From positions 1-62,405 of the forward strand of contig CABYSJ010000009.1 of NCBI GenBank assembly GCA_902521615.1: 62,405 nt of DNA. Reading direction: 5' to 3'. A model generated the notes under the pieces. That model did not search any database, was not told the DNA's origin, and worked only from the letters and a program-made list of their open reading frames with translations. Below, piece by piece: positions 43,416 to 54,142 of this stretch. Source of the stretch: an uncultured Pelagibacteraceae bacterium. Its GTDB lineage: Bacteria; Pseudomonadota; Alphaproteobacteria; Pelagibacterales; Pelagibacteraceae. Both the position numbers and the translations under genes were made by a program. Position 1 is the first letter of the stretch, and every line of letters begins with the position of its first letter.

Positions 43416-44555
43416 TTATCCGTTAAGTAACTTAATAGCGTAGTTTAATTGATTATCAGTATCAGTTTTTATTCTAAAATCATCACCTTCTTCATTTACT
43501 TCAATATCTGGTCTAACACCTACTTCAGAAATAGATTTTCCAGAAGGAAGATAATATTTTGCGACAGTTAATCTGATAGCACCACGATTTTTTAAAGGAA
43601 TAATGGATTGGACAGAACCTTTACCAAAGCTATTTTCACCAACGATGATTGCTCTTTTGTGATCCTTTAAAGCTCCAGCAACAATTTCAGATGCAGATGC
43701 TGAACCATAGTTAATTAAAACCAATAGTGTTTTACCATCAGTAATATCTCCTTTTTTTGCAAACCATTTTCTATTTTCAGATTTTTTTCTGCTTTTTGTT
43801 GAAACTATCTCTCCATTTTCCAGAAAAAAATCTGATATCTTTATTGCTTGAGATAAAAGACCTCCAGGATTATTTCTTAAATCTAAAATAAATGAATTTA
43901 AGTTTTTATCTTTTTTAAGTTTTTTAATTTGTTTTTCTATTTGATCACTACTGTTATCGTTAAATGAAGTAAGCCTGATGTATCCAATATTTTCATTTAT
44001 AATTTCAGATTTTACAGATTGGACCTGAATAACTTCTCTTATGATATTAAATGTTAGCGCTTTTCTTTCGCCTCTTCGTCTTACTGTTAACTCTATTCCA
44101 GAACCTACAGGACCTCTCATTAAATCAACAGCTTCACTTAATGATTTTCCTTGAACCTGGACATCATTTATTTTGACTATGTAATCACCAGCTTTTAATC
44201 CAGCCCTAGATGCAGGTGTATCATCTATTGGTGAAATTACTTTTACCACACCAGCCTCCATACTAACTTCAATTCCTAGTCCACCAAATTCACCACTGGT
44301 TTCTGTTTGCATCTCATCAAAAATTTTAGGAGACATGTAAGATGAATAAGGATCTAAGGATTGTAAAAGTCCATTGATAGCAGAGTCCATACTCTCAGAT
44401 TGATTAAACTCATCAACATATTCTTTATTAATTTTTTCTAGAACCTCACCGAAGAGATCAATTTTTTTATAAATATCAATTTCAGCTGAAATAACTGTTT
44501 TATTTAAATAAAAAACGGAAAAAAAAATTAATAATAAAAATTTAATTTTTTTCAT
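43416..44555 (-). CDS. ctpA: C-terminal processing peptidase (S41 family)
   Basis: CtpA is a periplasmic serine protease that trims exported proteins. It has a signal peptide (KKIKFLLLIFFSVFYL), a PDZ domain (about residues 80-155, with GLGIEVSMEAGVV), and the S41 domain with catalytic Ser in GSASASEIVAG and Lys in FGKGSVQS. I start it at ATG 44555 (379 residues), not at the upstream frame start 44591, because this leaves a clean ATGA overlap with rsfS and places the signal peptide at the N-terminus. Confidence 0.94.
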   Translation of the reverse strand: MKKIKFLLLIFFSVFYLNKTVISAEIDIYKKIDLFGEVLEKINKEYVDEFNQSESMDSAINGLLQSLDPYSSYMSPKIFDEMQTETSGEFGGLGIEVSMEAGVVKVISPIDDTPASRAGLKAGDYIVKINDVQVQGKSLSEAVDLMRGPVGSGIELTVRRRGERKALTFNIIREVIQVQSVKSEIINENIGYIRLTSFNDNSSDQIEKQIKKLKKDKNLNSFILDLRNNPGGLLSQAIKISDFFLENGEIVSTKSRKKSENRKWFAKKGDITDGKTLLVLINYGSASASEIVAGALKDHKRAIIVGENSFGKGSVQSIIPLKNRGAIRLTVAKYYLPSGKSISEVGVRPDIEVNEEGDDFRIKTDTDNQLNYAIKLLNG

Positions 44556-44902
44556 ATTATCACTTTTTCTTTTGGAATTAGCTCTGACCAAATTTTTTCT
44601 AATTCATAAAATTTTCTTTTTTCTGGATGAAAAATATGAACAATCAAATCAATCCCATCAACAAGTTTCCATTCTCCACTTTCTTTACCCTCAATTTTTG
44701 AGTCTTTTACACCGTTATTTTTAAGTTTTTCTAAAACTTGTTCTGATAAAGATTGAATATGTCTAGATGATGTTCCACTTGCTATGATCATGTAATCAGC
44801 CATAGAACTTTTGTCTTTAAGATCAATAGTTACAATGTCTTGAGCTTTATTTAGATCTAGTGTGTTGATTACAATTTCTTTAAGGTCTGAAATTTTGTCC
44901 AT
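44552..44902 (-). CDS. rsfS: Ribosomal silencing factor RsfS
   Basis: RsfS binds L14 and blocks subunit joining under starvation. The 116-residue protein has the family core: DIVTIDLKDKSSMADYMIIASG, then SRHIQSLSEQV and the C-terminal WKLVDGIDLIVHIFHPEKRKFYELEKIW. It sits next to nadD, a widely conserved pairing, and shares an ATGA overlap with ctpA. Confidence 0.95.
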   Translation of the reverse strand: MDKISDLKEIVINTLDLNKAQDIVTIDLKDKSSMADYMIIASGTSSRHIQSLSEQVLEKLKNNGVKDSKIEGKESGEWKLVDGIDLIVHIFHPEKRKFYELEKIWSELIPKEKVII

Positions 44903-44919
44903 TAATTGAATTTAGATTA

Positions 44920-45441
44920 TCAAATTTTTCTTAATTGAGAAGATGAAATGTTGACTTTATTAAACTCAATAAACTCTAGATTGGTCTTATTAAGTTGCTT
45001 AAATGTCTTTGATTTTAAAGAATTTTTTTTATACCCATGTCTATCAAAAACTAGGATGTTACATTTTTGTGAAATTAATTTAGATTTATGCCATTTATGA
45101 AAATTAATAAGGTTGTCGGCACCCATTAAAAAATAAATTTCAATGCTTTTATCTTTTTTTAAATGATTGATTAAATTAATAGTTTTATTTGATTTAATAA
45201 TTTTTTCATAAAATTTAACCTTAATAAATGAATTTGTACTAATAATTTTTTTACAATATTTAATTCTGTTAGCAACAGATGTCTTGCTCTCTATTTTAAA
45301 TGGATTTTTTTTTGTAATTGCCCAAATAACTTTTTTGAGTTTGAATCTTTTTTTTGCTTCCTTAGAAATTGCCAAATGTCCTTTATGAGCAGGATCAAAC
45401 GATCCACCTAATACACCAATTTTTATTTTTGTTTTATTCAA
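44920..45441 (-). CDS. nadD: Nicotinate-nucleotide adenylyltransferase NadD
   Basis: NadD joins nicotinate mononucleotide and ATP to make deamido-NAD. The nucleotidyltransferase motif GGSFDPAHKGHL is at residues 11-22, and the ISSSQLR motif is at the very C-terminus. The protein is only 173 residues, against 190-215 usually, and ends two residues after this motif, so the usual C-terminal segment is missing. There is no frame to restore it. It lies one base downstream of proA. Confidence 0.9.
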   Translation of the reverse strand: MNKTKIKIGVLGGSFDPAHKGHLAISKEAKKRFKLKKVIWAITKKNPFKIESKTSVANRIKYCKKIISTNSFIKVKFYEKIIKSNKTINLINHLKKDKSIEIYFLMGADNLINFHKWHKSKLISQKCNILVFDRHGYKKNSLKSKTFKQLNKTNLEFIEFNKVNISSSQLRKI

Positions 45442-45442
45442 T

Positions 45443-46693
45443 TTAATTTCTTATTTTACCATTACTAGTGATTTCATATTTATATGAAATCAATTGATTT
45501 AAACCTACAGGTCCTCTTGGTGGTAGCGTATTAGTAGAAATTCCAACTTCTCCACCAAATCCAAATTCACCGCCATCAGCAAATTGAGTTGAGGTATTAT
45601 GCATTGCAATTGAGCTTTTAACATTTTTTAGGAAATATTTTGCTGTCTTTTTATTTTTTGTAATGATGGAGTCAGTGTGCATAGTTCCGTATTTGTTAAT
45701 GTGCTTAATTGCCTCTTCAGAATTTTTAACAACTTTAACAGATACAATTGATGATAAATATTCAGTTGACCAATCTTTTTCTTTTGCAGGATATACTTGA
45801 CCATTGTAATAACTTTTCAAAATCTTATCGCCAATTATTTTACAACCACTATTTTCAAGTTCCTGTAAAATAGGATTACTAAATTTTTTGACTATATTTT
45901 TATGAATTAAAATAGTTTCAGTCGCACCACAAATACTTGTATTTCTTAATTTAGCGTTATAGACAATTTCTTTAGCCATTTTTAATTCTGCATCTTTATC
46001 TATATAAGTATGACAAAGCCCCTCTAAGTGCCCAATTATAGGTACTTTGGACAATTCTAAAACTTTTTTGACTAAATTTTTTCCACCACGAGGTATGATG
46101 ACATCGATATATTTTTTCATATTAGAAAGCATAATATCCACGAGCCTCCTTTGTTTTGAATCAATAAATTGTATAAAGTTTTCATTAACTTTATTTTTTT
46201 TTAGTGCTTTTCTAAACAGCTTAGCTAAAGCTTTATTTGAATTTATGGCCTCAGAGCCTCCTTTCAAAATCACTACATTTCCAGATTTAAAACAAAGACT
46301 AGCAACATCTGAAGTTACATTTGGTCTACTTTCATAAATAACCCCAATAACTCCAATTGGTATTGAAACTCTTTTAATATTCAAACCATTCGGTCTTTTC
46401 CATTTTTCTAAAGTGCTATCTATAGGATCCCTTAATTTAGCTATTTTTAAAATAGAATTTATAATTCCATCTAATTTATTTTCATTTAAATGAAGTCTTC
46501 TGATTAAGTTTTCTTTTAACTCTTTTTTTCTTGCATAATTAATATCTTTTGAATTTTGATTAATAATAAATTTTTTTTCATTCTTAATTAATTTCGCGTA
46601 ATCATTTAAGACTTTATTTTTTACTTCAGTTGTAACTTTATACTCACTAGCTTTTCGAGCTTTTATTCCAATTAAATTCATATATTTAATCAT
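45443..46693 (-). CDS. proA: Gamma-glutamyl phosphate reductase
   Basis: ProA reduces glutamyl 5-phosphate to glutamate semialdehyde with NADPH in proline synthesis. Signatures are the IGVIYESRPNVTSDV segment, VILKGGSEAINSN, and the catalytic Cys in NTSICGATETIL. The 416-residue length is normal. The first ATG is right after the proB stop; a second ATG four codons later (46681) gives a start closer to known homologs. Confidence 0.95.
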   Translation of the reverse strand: MIKYMNLIGIKARKASEYKVTTEVKNKVLNDYAKLIKNEKKFIINQNSKDINYARKKELKENLIRRLHLNENKLDGIINSILKIAKLRDPIDSTLEKWKRPNGLNIKRVSIPIGVIGVIYESRPNVTSDVASLCFKSGNVVILKGGSEAINSNKALAKLFRKALKKNKVNENFIQFIDSKQRRLVDIMLSNMKKYIDVIIPRGGKNLVKKVLELSKVPIIGHLEGLCHTYIDKDAELKMAKEIVYNAKLRNTSICGATETILIHKNIVKKFSNPILQELENSGCKIIGDKILKSYYNGQVYPAKEKDWSTEYLSSIVSVKVVKNSEEAIKHINKYGTMHTDSIITKNKKTAKYFLKNVKSSIAMHNTSTQFADGGEFGFGGEVGISTNTLPPRGPVGLNQLISYKYEITSNGKIRN

Positions 46694-48788
<2,095 letters not shown>

Positions 48789-48804
48789 TTAATTGGTTGT
48801 ACTA

Positions 48805-49059
48805 TTAATTGGGCTTTACAGAAACGAAAGTTCTATCTGATTTAGATTTTTTGAAAACAACTTTCCCTTTAACAACTGAAAATATTGAATGATCTTTACC
48901 CATACCAACATTTTCACCTGGAAAAATCTTAGTTCCTCTTTGTCTAACAATTATGTTTCCAGGAATTACTGTTTCACCACCATACTTTTTTACACCAAGT
49001 CTTCTACCGGCACTATCTCGTCCGTTTCGTGATGATCCACCTGCTTTTTTTGTTGCCAT
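48805..49059 (-). CDS. rpmA: 50S ribosomal protein L27
   Basis: L27 is a small 50S protein whose N-terminus reaches towards the peptidyl transferase centre. The sequence starts with [20 protein letters not shown] and continues with the [15 protein letters not shown] region. At 84 residues it is normal. It is 14 bases after rplU. Confidence 0.98.
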   Translation of the reverse strand: MATKKAGGSSRNGRDSAGRRLGVKKYGGETVIPGNIIVRQRGTKIFPGENVGMGKDHSIFSVVKGKVVFKKSKSDRTFVSVKPN

Positions 49060-49073
49060 AATTTACCTAATAA

Positions 49074-49472
49074 CTATTTGCTTACTGCTTCCTTAACTTC
49101 TTTTTTTTTTGAAGTTTTAGAAATTTTTTCAGCTTCTGATAACACTTTACCATCTTTTGAAAAAATTTTGTTAATTCTTATCATAGAATATTGTTGCCTA
49201 TGCCCATTTTTTCTTCTTGAATTTTGTCTTCTTCTTTTTTTAAAAATTAAAATAGTTCTATTTTTGCTATTTTTAATTAAATCAGCCTCTACTTTTGCAC
49301 CTTCAACATTTGGAGTTCCAATTTCAATTGATTTGTCGTCACCGTATGCCAAAATTTCATTAAACTCTATTTTAGTCTCAGGTTTAGAGTCTGGTAGTTT
49401 TTCAATCTTTAGAATTTCTCCAGACTTTACTTTATACTGTTTTCCACCCGTTTTTATTACTGCGTATGACAT
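49074..49472 (-). CDS. rplU: 50S ribosomal protein L21
   Basis: L21 binds 23S rRNA early in 50S assembly. The core SYAVIKTGGKQYKVKSGEIL begins at residue 2. The chain continues to 132 residues, about 30 longer than E. coli L21, with a basic/acidic tail (KTSKKKEVKEAVSK). I place the start at ATG 49472; the frame is open further upstream, but that part holds a clear promoter and has no protein homology. Confidence 0.95.
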   Translation of the reverse strand: MSYAVIKTGGKQYKVKSGEILKIEKLPDSKPETKIEFNEILAYGDDKSIEIGTPNVEGAKVEADLIKNSKNRTILIFKKRRRQNSRRKNGHRQQYSMIRINKIFSKDGKVLSEAEKISKTSKKKEVKEAVSK

Positions 49473-49498
49473 AGTATGATTTAATTTAAAGTTACCGC

Positions 49499-49526
49499 AA
49501 TATAGTTGTAGCCAGCCTTTAGTCAA
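49499..49526 (-). promoter_or_regulatory. Promoter of the rplU-rpmA-obg operon
   Basis: On the minus strand TTGACT (49526-49521) and TATATT (49504-49499) are separated by 16 bases. This is close to the sigma-70 consensus. It lies 10 bases after the gloB stop and about 27 bases before the rplU start, predicting a 5' leader of about 20 bases. It drives the nine-gene operon rplU to rppH. Confidence 0.85.
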
Positions 49527-49536
49527 GCCGAATTAA

Positions 49537-50256
49537 TTAGAAATTATCCTTAAAATCTCTTAATTTTGAAAAGGTTTTAACATCTTTTGCTCTTAAAAAT
49601 ATATTGCACTCCAATTCCTCTTTTAAAGTTGAAGGTATCGTAGGAATTCCACTTTCTCTTAATTTTTCTATTTTTTCTATTTTTTTTTGTAAATCTTTGT
49701 TTTCAGAATCATATTTTTTGCAAAATTTTGCATTGTTAAGAGTGTATTCATGACCACAATAAATTTTGGTATCTTCTGGTAATAATTTAATTTTGTTTAA
49801 AGATTCAAACATTTCCTCATAAGAACCTTCGAATATTCTCCCACAACCAAGTGAGAAAAGTGTATCTCCTGTAAAAACTATTTTTTCTTTAAAAAAATTA
49901 AAACAAATATGTCCCGAAGTATGTCCAGGTATATGCATAATTTTAGCTTCAAAGTTTTCGGCTTTCCATATTTGATTATCTTCTAACAATATGTCTATCT
50001 CTGGTATTCTTTTCGAGTCTCCTTTAAAACCTACAACAACTGATCCATATTTTTTTTTTAATTCTTGATTTCCTCCAATATGATCATAGTGATGATGAGT
50101 ATTAAGAATGTATTTTAATTTAATATTTTTATTCTTTAGGAAATTTATTATTGGCTCAGCCTCACTGGGATCTACAATACACGCAGAATTGTTACTTTCG
50201 TCTATTATTAAATAGCTATAGTTGTCCTGAAGACAAGGTATAATTTCAATACGCAT
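49537..50256 (-). CDS. gloB: Hydroxyacylglutathione hydrolase (glyoxalase II)
   Basis: GloB hydrolyses S-lactoylglutathione in methylglyoxal detoxification. The metallo-beta-lactamase metal site is visible: THHHYDHIGG, HIPGHTSGHICF and FTGDTLFSLGCGR, and the C-terminal CGHEYTLNN. The length of 239 residues is normal. It is the third gene of the metX-metW-gloB unit, one base after metW. Confidence 0.95.
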   Translation of the reverse strand: MRIEIIPCLQDNYSYLIIDESNNSACIVDPSEAEPIINFLKNKNIKLKYILNTHHHYDHIGGNQELKKKYGSVVVGFKGDSKRIPEIDILLEDNQIWKAENFEAKIMHIPGHTSGHICFNFFKEKIVFTGDTLFSLGCGRIFEGSYEEMFESLNKIKLLPEDTKIYCGHEYTLNNAKFCKKYDSENKDLQKKIEKIEKLRESGIPTIPSTLKEELECNIFLRAKDVKTFSKLRDFKDNF

Positions 50257-50257
50257 T

Positions 50258-50854
50258 TTATTTTTCTATCAAAAATATACCTAGATCTGCAAACAAATTC
50301 TTAACTCCTAAATTACTCTGATTTATTATTGATGAATTAAGATTATTTAAAGCGAGTGATTTAAAAATTTTAATATCTTTTGATTTTACAAAGTGAAAAA
50401 AATCTTTGATTGTACACATATGTAAATTTGGTGTGTTATACCATTCATCTGGTAATGTTTTTGTAATTGGCATTGTACCTTTAAATAATAAATGAAATCT
50501 TACTTTCCAGTATCCAAAATTAGGTATCGTAACTATTGCTTTTTTTCCAACTCTCAAAAGTTCATATAAAACTAATTCAGGATTAAGAAAAGCTTGAAGG
50601 GTTTGACTTAAAATAACATAATCAAATGATTTGTCTGGAAATTGTTTTAAATCTTTTTCAGCATTTCCTTCAATTACAGTTAAACCTTTTGCAATACATT
50701 CATGCACTCTTTCTTTTGAAATTTCTAATCCTCTTATATTTGTGTTTTTATTATCCTTTAAAAATTTCATCAAAGTTCCATCAGCACAACCTACATCTAA
50801 GACTTTCTTATCTTTTTCAATTAAATCTGCTATTACCTGAAATTCATTTTTCAT
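50258..50854 (-). CDS. metW: Methionine biosynthesis protein MetW
   Basis: MetW partners MetX in homoserine acylation in many proteobacteria. It is a SAM-methyltransferase-fold protein of 198 residues with VLDVGCADGTLMKFL near residue 20 and SFDYVILSQTLQAF. It begins 2 bases after metX and is the standard partner gene. Confidence 0.94.
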   Translation of the reverse strand: MKNEFQVIADLIEKDKKVLDVGCADGTLMKFLKDNKNTNIRGLEISKERVHECIAKGLTVIEGNAEKDLKQFPDKSFDYVILSQTLQAFLNPELVLYELLRVGKKAIVTIPNFGYWKVRFHLLFKGTMPITKTLPDEWYNTPNLHMCTIKDFFHFVKSKDIKIFKSLALNNLNSSIINQSNLGVKNLFADLGIFLIEK

Positions 50855-50856
50855 AA

Positions 50857-51972
50857 TTAATTTTCTTCGTAAGATTTATCTAAAAAGTTTTTAAGTGCAC
50901 TTAAGAAATCAGGAACGTCTAGTAAAAAGGAATCGTGACCTTTATCCGACTCAATTTCTACAAATCCAACATCAGCTCCTATTGAGTTTAAAGCAATCAC
51001 AATATCTTTGTTTTCTTGGGTTGGATAAAGCCAATCTGAAGTAAATGAAATTATAAAAAATTTCGCGTTTGTATTTTTAAATGCTTCTGAAAGATTACCA
51101 TTGAATTGTTTTGCTAAATCAAAATAATCCATAGCTCTAGTAATATAAAGATAACTATTTGCATCAAATCTATCTACGAAAACTGAGCCCTGATATCTTA
51201 AATAACTTTCTATTTGAAAATCAGCGTCAAATCCAAATTTAAGATCTTCTCTTTCTTGCAACTTTCTTCCAAATTTTTCCTGCAAACCTTTTTTAGATAA
51301 GTAAGTAATATGAGCTGCCATTCTAGCTACCGCCAATCCTTTTCCAGGATTAGTATCGTTTGATGTATAATTCCCATCTTTCCAGTTACTATCAGCTGTA
51401 ATAGCTTGTCTACCTAGCTCGTTAAAAGCAATATTTTGAGCTGAATGACTAGATGTGGTTGCTATCGGTATCACTGTTTTAGATTTATCAGGAAAGTTGC
51501 TAATAAACTGAAGGACTTGCATACCTCCCATTGAACCACCAGTTATAGAAAACAGTTTATCAATACCAAAATGATCAAGTAAATTATATTGAGCATTCAC
51601 CATATCATTAATTGTAATAACAGGAAAATTTGTTCCAAAAATTTTTTGTTCAGGATCTTTATGACTTGGTCCGTACGACCCCATACATCCACCAATTACG
51701 TTAGAGCAAATAACAAAATATTTATTTGTATCGATAGCTTTATCAGGACCTACTGCATAACTCCACCAACCCTCTTTGTTAGTTACAGGGTTTATTCCGG
51801 CTACAAATTGATCTCCTGTTAGAGCATGAAAAACTAATATTGCATTATCTTTCTTTGAATTAAGTGAACCGTAAGTTTCATAGGCTATCGGAAAATCTTT
51901 TATGGTCTTTCCACAGTCTAATTTTAGTGGTTTATTCACAATTAAAGTTTTTATGTTTTTCTCAGTATTCAT
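50857..51972 (-). CDS. metX: Homoserine O-acetyltransferase (or succinyltransferase) MetX
   Basis: MetX activates homoserine for methionine synthesis. It is an alpha/beta hydrolase-fold acyltransferase of 371 residues: nucleophile Ser in GGSMGGMQ, the Asp in FTSDWLYP, and the C-terminal His in DKGHDSFL. Acetyl or succinyl use cannot be read with confidence. The start at ATG 51972 lies about 35 bases after a SAM-II riboswitch, so methionine synthesis responds to SAM. Confidence 0.95.
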   Translation of the reverse strand: MNTEKNIKTLIVNKPLKLDCGKTIKDFPIAYETYGSLNSKKDNAILVFHALTGDQFVAGINPVTNKEGWWSYAVGPDKAIDTNKYFVICSNVIGGCMGSYGPSHKDPEQKIFGTNFPVITINDMVNAQYNLLDHFGIDKLFSITGGSMGGMQVLQFISNFPDKSKTVIPIATTSSHSAQNIAFNELGRQAITADSNWKDGNYTSNDTNPGKGLAVARMAAHITYLSKKGLQEKFGRKLQEREDLKFGFDADFQIESYLRYQGSVFVDRFDANSYLYITRAMDYFDLAKQFNGNLSEAFKNTNAKFFIISFTSDWLYPTQENKDIVIALNSIGADVGFVEIESDKGHDSFLLDVPDFLSALKNFLDKSYEEN

Positions 51973-52007
51973 AGTTTTTGACTGTTTAGAATTGTGAGAA
52001 AAAAAAC
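51973..52007 (-). promoter_or_regulatory. Hairpin between the riboswitch and metX start (possible expression platform)
   Basis: On the minus strand AGTTTTT (52007-52001) can pair with AAAAACT (51979-51973), which ends directly at the metX ATG. The same U-run can pair upstream with the A-run just before the riboswitch pseudoknot strand. The two pairings are mutually exclusive, as expected for a switching element. There is no clear Shine-Dalgarno sequence in this leader. Confidence 0.4.
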
Positions 52008-52057
52008 TATTTTAGCGGTTTTTTTTAAGCGCTCGCAATTCAGTTAAATCAGCGCAT
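52006..52057 (-). promoter_or_regulatory. SAM-II riboswitch controlling metX-metW-gloB
   Basis: On the minus strand GCGCT (52055-52051) and AGCGC (52033-52029) form P1. The conserved loop TGATTTAAC and ATTGC lie between them, and the 3' pseudoknot strand GCTAAAA (52015-52009) follows an A-rich linker. This matches the known SAM-II sequence from marine metX genes closely. Binding of S-adenosylmethionine is expected to reduce expression. Confidence 0.92.
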
Positions 52058-52061
52058 AATT

Positions 52062-52090
52062 TTTTTACTAGAACTTATTTATTATGTCAA
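52062..52090 (-). promoter_or_regulatory. Promoter of the metX operon
   Basis: On the minus strand a consensus -35 TTGACA (52090-52085) and a weaker -10 TAAAAA (52067-52062) have 17-base spacing. Transcription would begin near 52055, exactly at the first strand of the SAM-II P1 stem. Confidence 0.7.
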
Positions 52091-52163
52091 TTTTTTAAAA
52101 AATCCTCTTATTCTCTATAAAATTTTGTAATTTTATCTATAAAGAGCACATAAATTAAAAAAA

Positions 52164-53249
52164 ATGATAACTCCAAATTTCAAAAAATTTAAAATTGAGG
52201 CTTATAAGCCTGGTAAATCAAAAGTTAAGAAACTTAAGAACGTAATTAAGCTTTCTGCAAATGAGTCTGCTTTAGGTATGAGCCCTAAAGCAAAGAAAAT
52301 AATATCAAATAAAAATCTGAATTTAGATAAATATCCAGATGGAAAATCTCAAAATTTAAGAAAAGCAATATCTAAAGCTTATAAATGTAATTCTGAGAAA
52401 ATTATTTGTGGAGCTGGTTCAGATGAAGTTATTCAAATGCTCTGTCAGTTGTTTTTAAACCCAAAAGATGAGGTTGTGGTACCGGAGTACAGTTTTTTAA
52501 TGTACAGAATTTACTCAAAAATTGTAGGTGCAAAAGTTGTATTTGCAAAAGAAATTAATTTTAAAGTTTCAGTAAATGGAATTTTAAAAAAAATTACAAA
52601 AAAAACCAAAATTGTGTTTATAGCTAACCCAAACAATCCTACAGGAACTTACTTAACGAAAAAAGAAGTTTTAGAATTAAGAAAAAGATTAAATAAAAAA
52701 ATTTTATTAGTTATAGATGATGCCTATGCAGAATATATGAAAAACAAAGATTATTCATCTGGGTTAGATTTGTTTAAAAATAAAGACAATGTTTTCATCC
52801 TTAGAACTTTTTCAAAAATGTTTGGATTAGCTTCTCTGAGAGTAGGTTGGGGATATGGATCAAAAAAAATAGTTGATGCGCTAAATTTTATAAAACCACC
52901 ATTTAATGTAAATGGTATTGCTCAATTAGCTGCCACGGAGTCACTGAAGGATAAAGCTTTCATAAATAAATCGATTAGACATAATTTATTATATTCTAAA
53001 AAAATTAAGAAATTTCTTGAGACATATAATATTTTTTCAAATTCAGTTTCAGCAAATTTTTTGTTACTTAATTTTGAAAAATGCAGATATTCAGCAAAAT
53101 TTCTGTATGAAAAACTTAAAAATAAGGGAATTATTTTAAGATCAACAGAAGATGGTTATCATATAAAGAATAAATTAAGGTTAACTATTGGATCTAAAAA
53201 AGAAAACTTAAAATTTATGAGTGTTATTAAACAAGTATTAAAAAAATGA
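52164..53249 (+). CDS. hisC: Histidinol-phosphate/aromatic aminotransferase
   Basis: A PLP class I/II aminotransferase of 361 residues: IANPNNPTGTY, IDDAYAEYM and the PLP-Lys in RTFSKMFGLASLRVGW. HisC makes histidinol phosphate in histidine synthesis; copies next to tyrC, as here, often also serve tyrosine and phenylalanine synthesis. Its last 4 bases overlap tyrC. It is divergent from metX. Confidence 0.93.
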   Translation: MITPNFKKFKIEAYKPGKSKVKKLKNVIKLSANESALGMSPKAKKIISNKNLNLDKYPDGKSQNLRKAISKAYKCNSEKIICGAGSDEVIQMLCQLFLNPKDEVVVPEYSFLMYRIYSKIVGAKVVFAKEINFKVSVNGILKKITKKTKIVFIANPNNPTGTYLTKKEVLELRKRLNKKILLVIDDAYAEYMKNKDYSSGLDLFKNKDNVFILRTFSKMFGLASLRVGWGYGSKKIVDALNFIKPPFNVNGIAQLAATESLKDKAFINKSIRHNLLYSKKIKKFLETYNIFSNSVSANFLLLNFEKCRYSAKFLYEKLKNKGIILRSTEDGYHIKNKLRLTIGSKKENLKFMSVIKQVLKK

Positions 53250-54142
53250 AAAATATTTTAATTATTGGCTGTGGATTATTAGGTTCATCTTTAGTAAGGC
53301 GTATTAGCAAAAAAAAAATAGCAAAAAAAATATTTATTTATGAAAAATCAAAATCAAATATTGCTAAGATAAAAAGATTAAAATTACCTGGAACAATTGT
53401 TAAATCATTAAAAGAAGGTGCATGTAATTCTGATTTCATCATCTTTTGTACACCAATGAGTGAATACAAAAATATTATTTTAAAAATTAATAAATTTATA
53501 ACATCGAAAACATTGATTACAGATATTGGTTCTTCGAAAATTGAAACTTCTAAAATTATAAATAAATTTTTAAAGAAAGGTATTCATTGGATTCAAAGTC
53601 ACCCAATAGCTGGATCAGAGGTTAGTGGACCAGAGCATGGTAAAGAAAATATGTTTACTGATAGATGGTGCATAATAATTAAAGAAAAAAATATTAAAAA
53701 AAATAATATAAATATTCTAACTAAGTTTTGGAAAAAAATTGGAGCAAAAGTAGTTGTTATGAGCGCTGAAAAACATGACAAAATTTTTTCTATTACTAGT
53801 CATTTACCACACTTAATTGCATATAATCTGGTGAAATCTGCACAAGATTTTGAGAAAAAACAAAATTATGAACTAATCAAATATAGCGCTGGTGGATTAC
53901 GAGATTTTTCTAGGATTGCAGCATCAAATGAAATCATGTGGAGAGATATTTTTTTTAACAATAAAAATAATATTTCAAAAGCGATTGATTTGTTTATTAA
54001 AAATTTAAATCAATTTAAAAAAGATATTAATTCAAAAAATAATAAGTCTATCGTAAAGAAACTTATTCAGACTAAAAAAGTAAGGTCAAAAATCATCAAA
54101 TTGAAACAAGATATTGATAAACCTGACTTTGGAAGAAATTAA
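53246..54142 (+). CDS. tyrC: Prephenate/arogenate (cyclohexadienyl) dehydrogenase
   Basis: This NAD enzyme oxidatively decarboxylates prephenate or arogenate in tyrosine synthesis. Motifs are IIGCGLLGSSLVRRI (dinucleotide binding), IQSHPIAGSEVSGPEHG, and ITSHLPHLIAYNLV. At 298 residues it is the short form without a chorismate mutase domain. hisC just upstream supports the role. The stop overlaps that of the next gene on the other strand by 4 bases. Confidence 0.92.
   Translation: MKNILIIGCGLLGSSLVRRISKKKIAKKIFIYEKSKSNIAKIKRLKLPGTIVKSLKEGACNSDFIIFCTPMSEYKNIILKINKFITSKTLITDIGSSKIETSKIINKFLKKGIHWIQSHPIAGSEVSGPEHGKENMFTDRWCIIIKEKNIKKNNINILTKFWKKIGAKVVVMSAEKHDKIFSITSHLPHLIAYNLVKSAQDFEKKQNYELIKYSAGGLRDFSRIAASNEIMWRDIFFNNKNNISKAIDLFIKNLNQFKKDINSKNNKSIVKKLIQTKKVRSKIIKLKQDIDKPDFGRN

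Noticed and set aside
49473..49526. 18-codon N-terminal extension of L21
   Set aside because: This stretch contains the TTGACT/TATATT promoter, and L21 homology begins at the internal ATG 49472.
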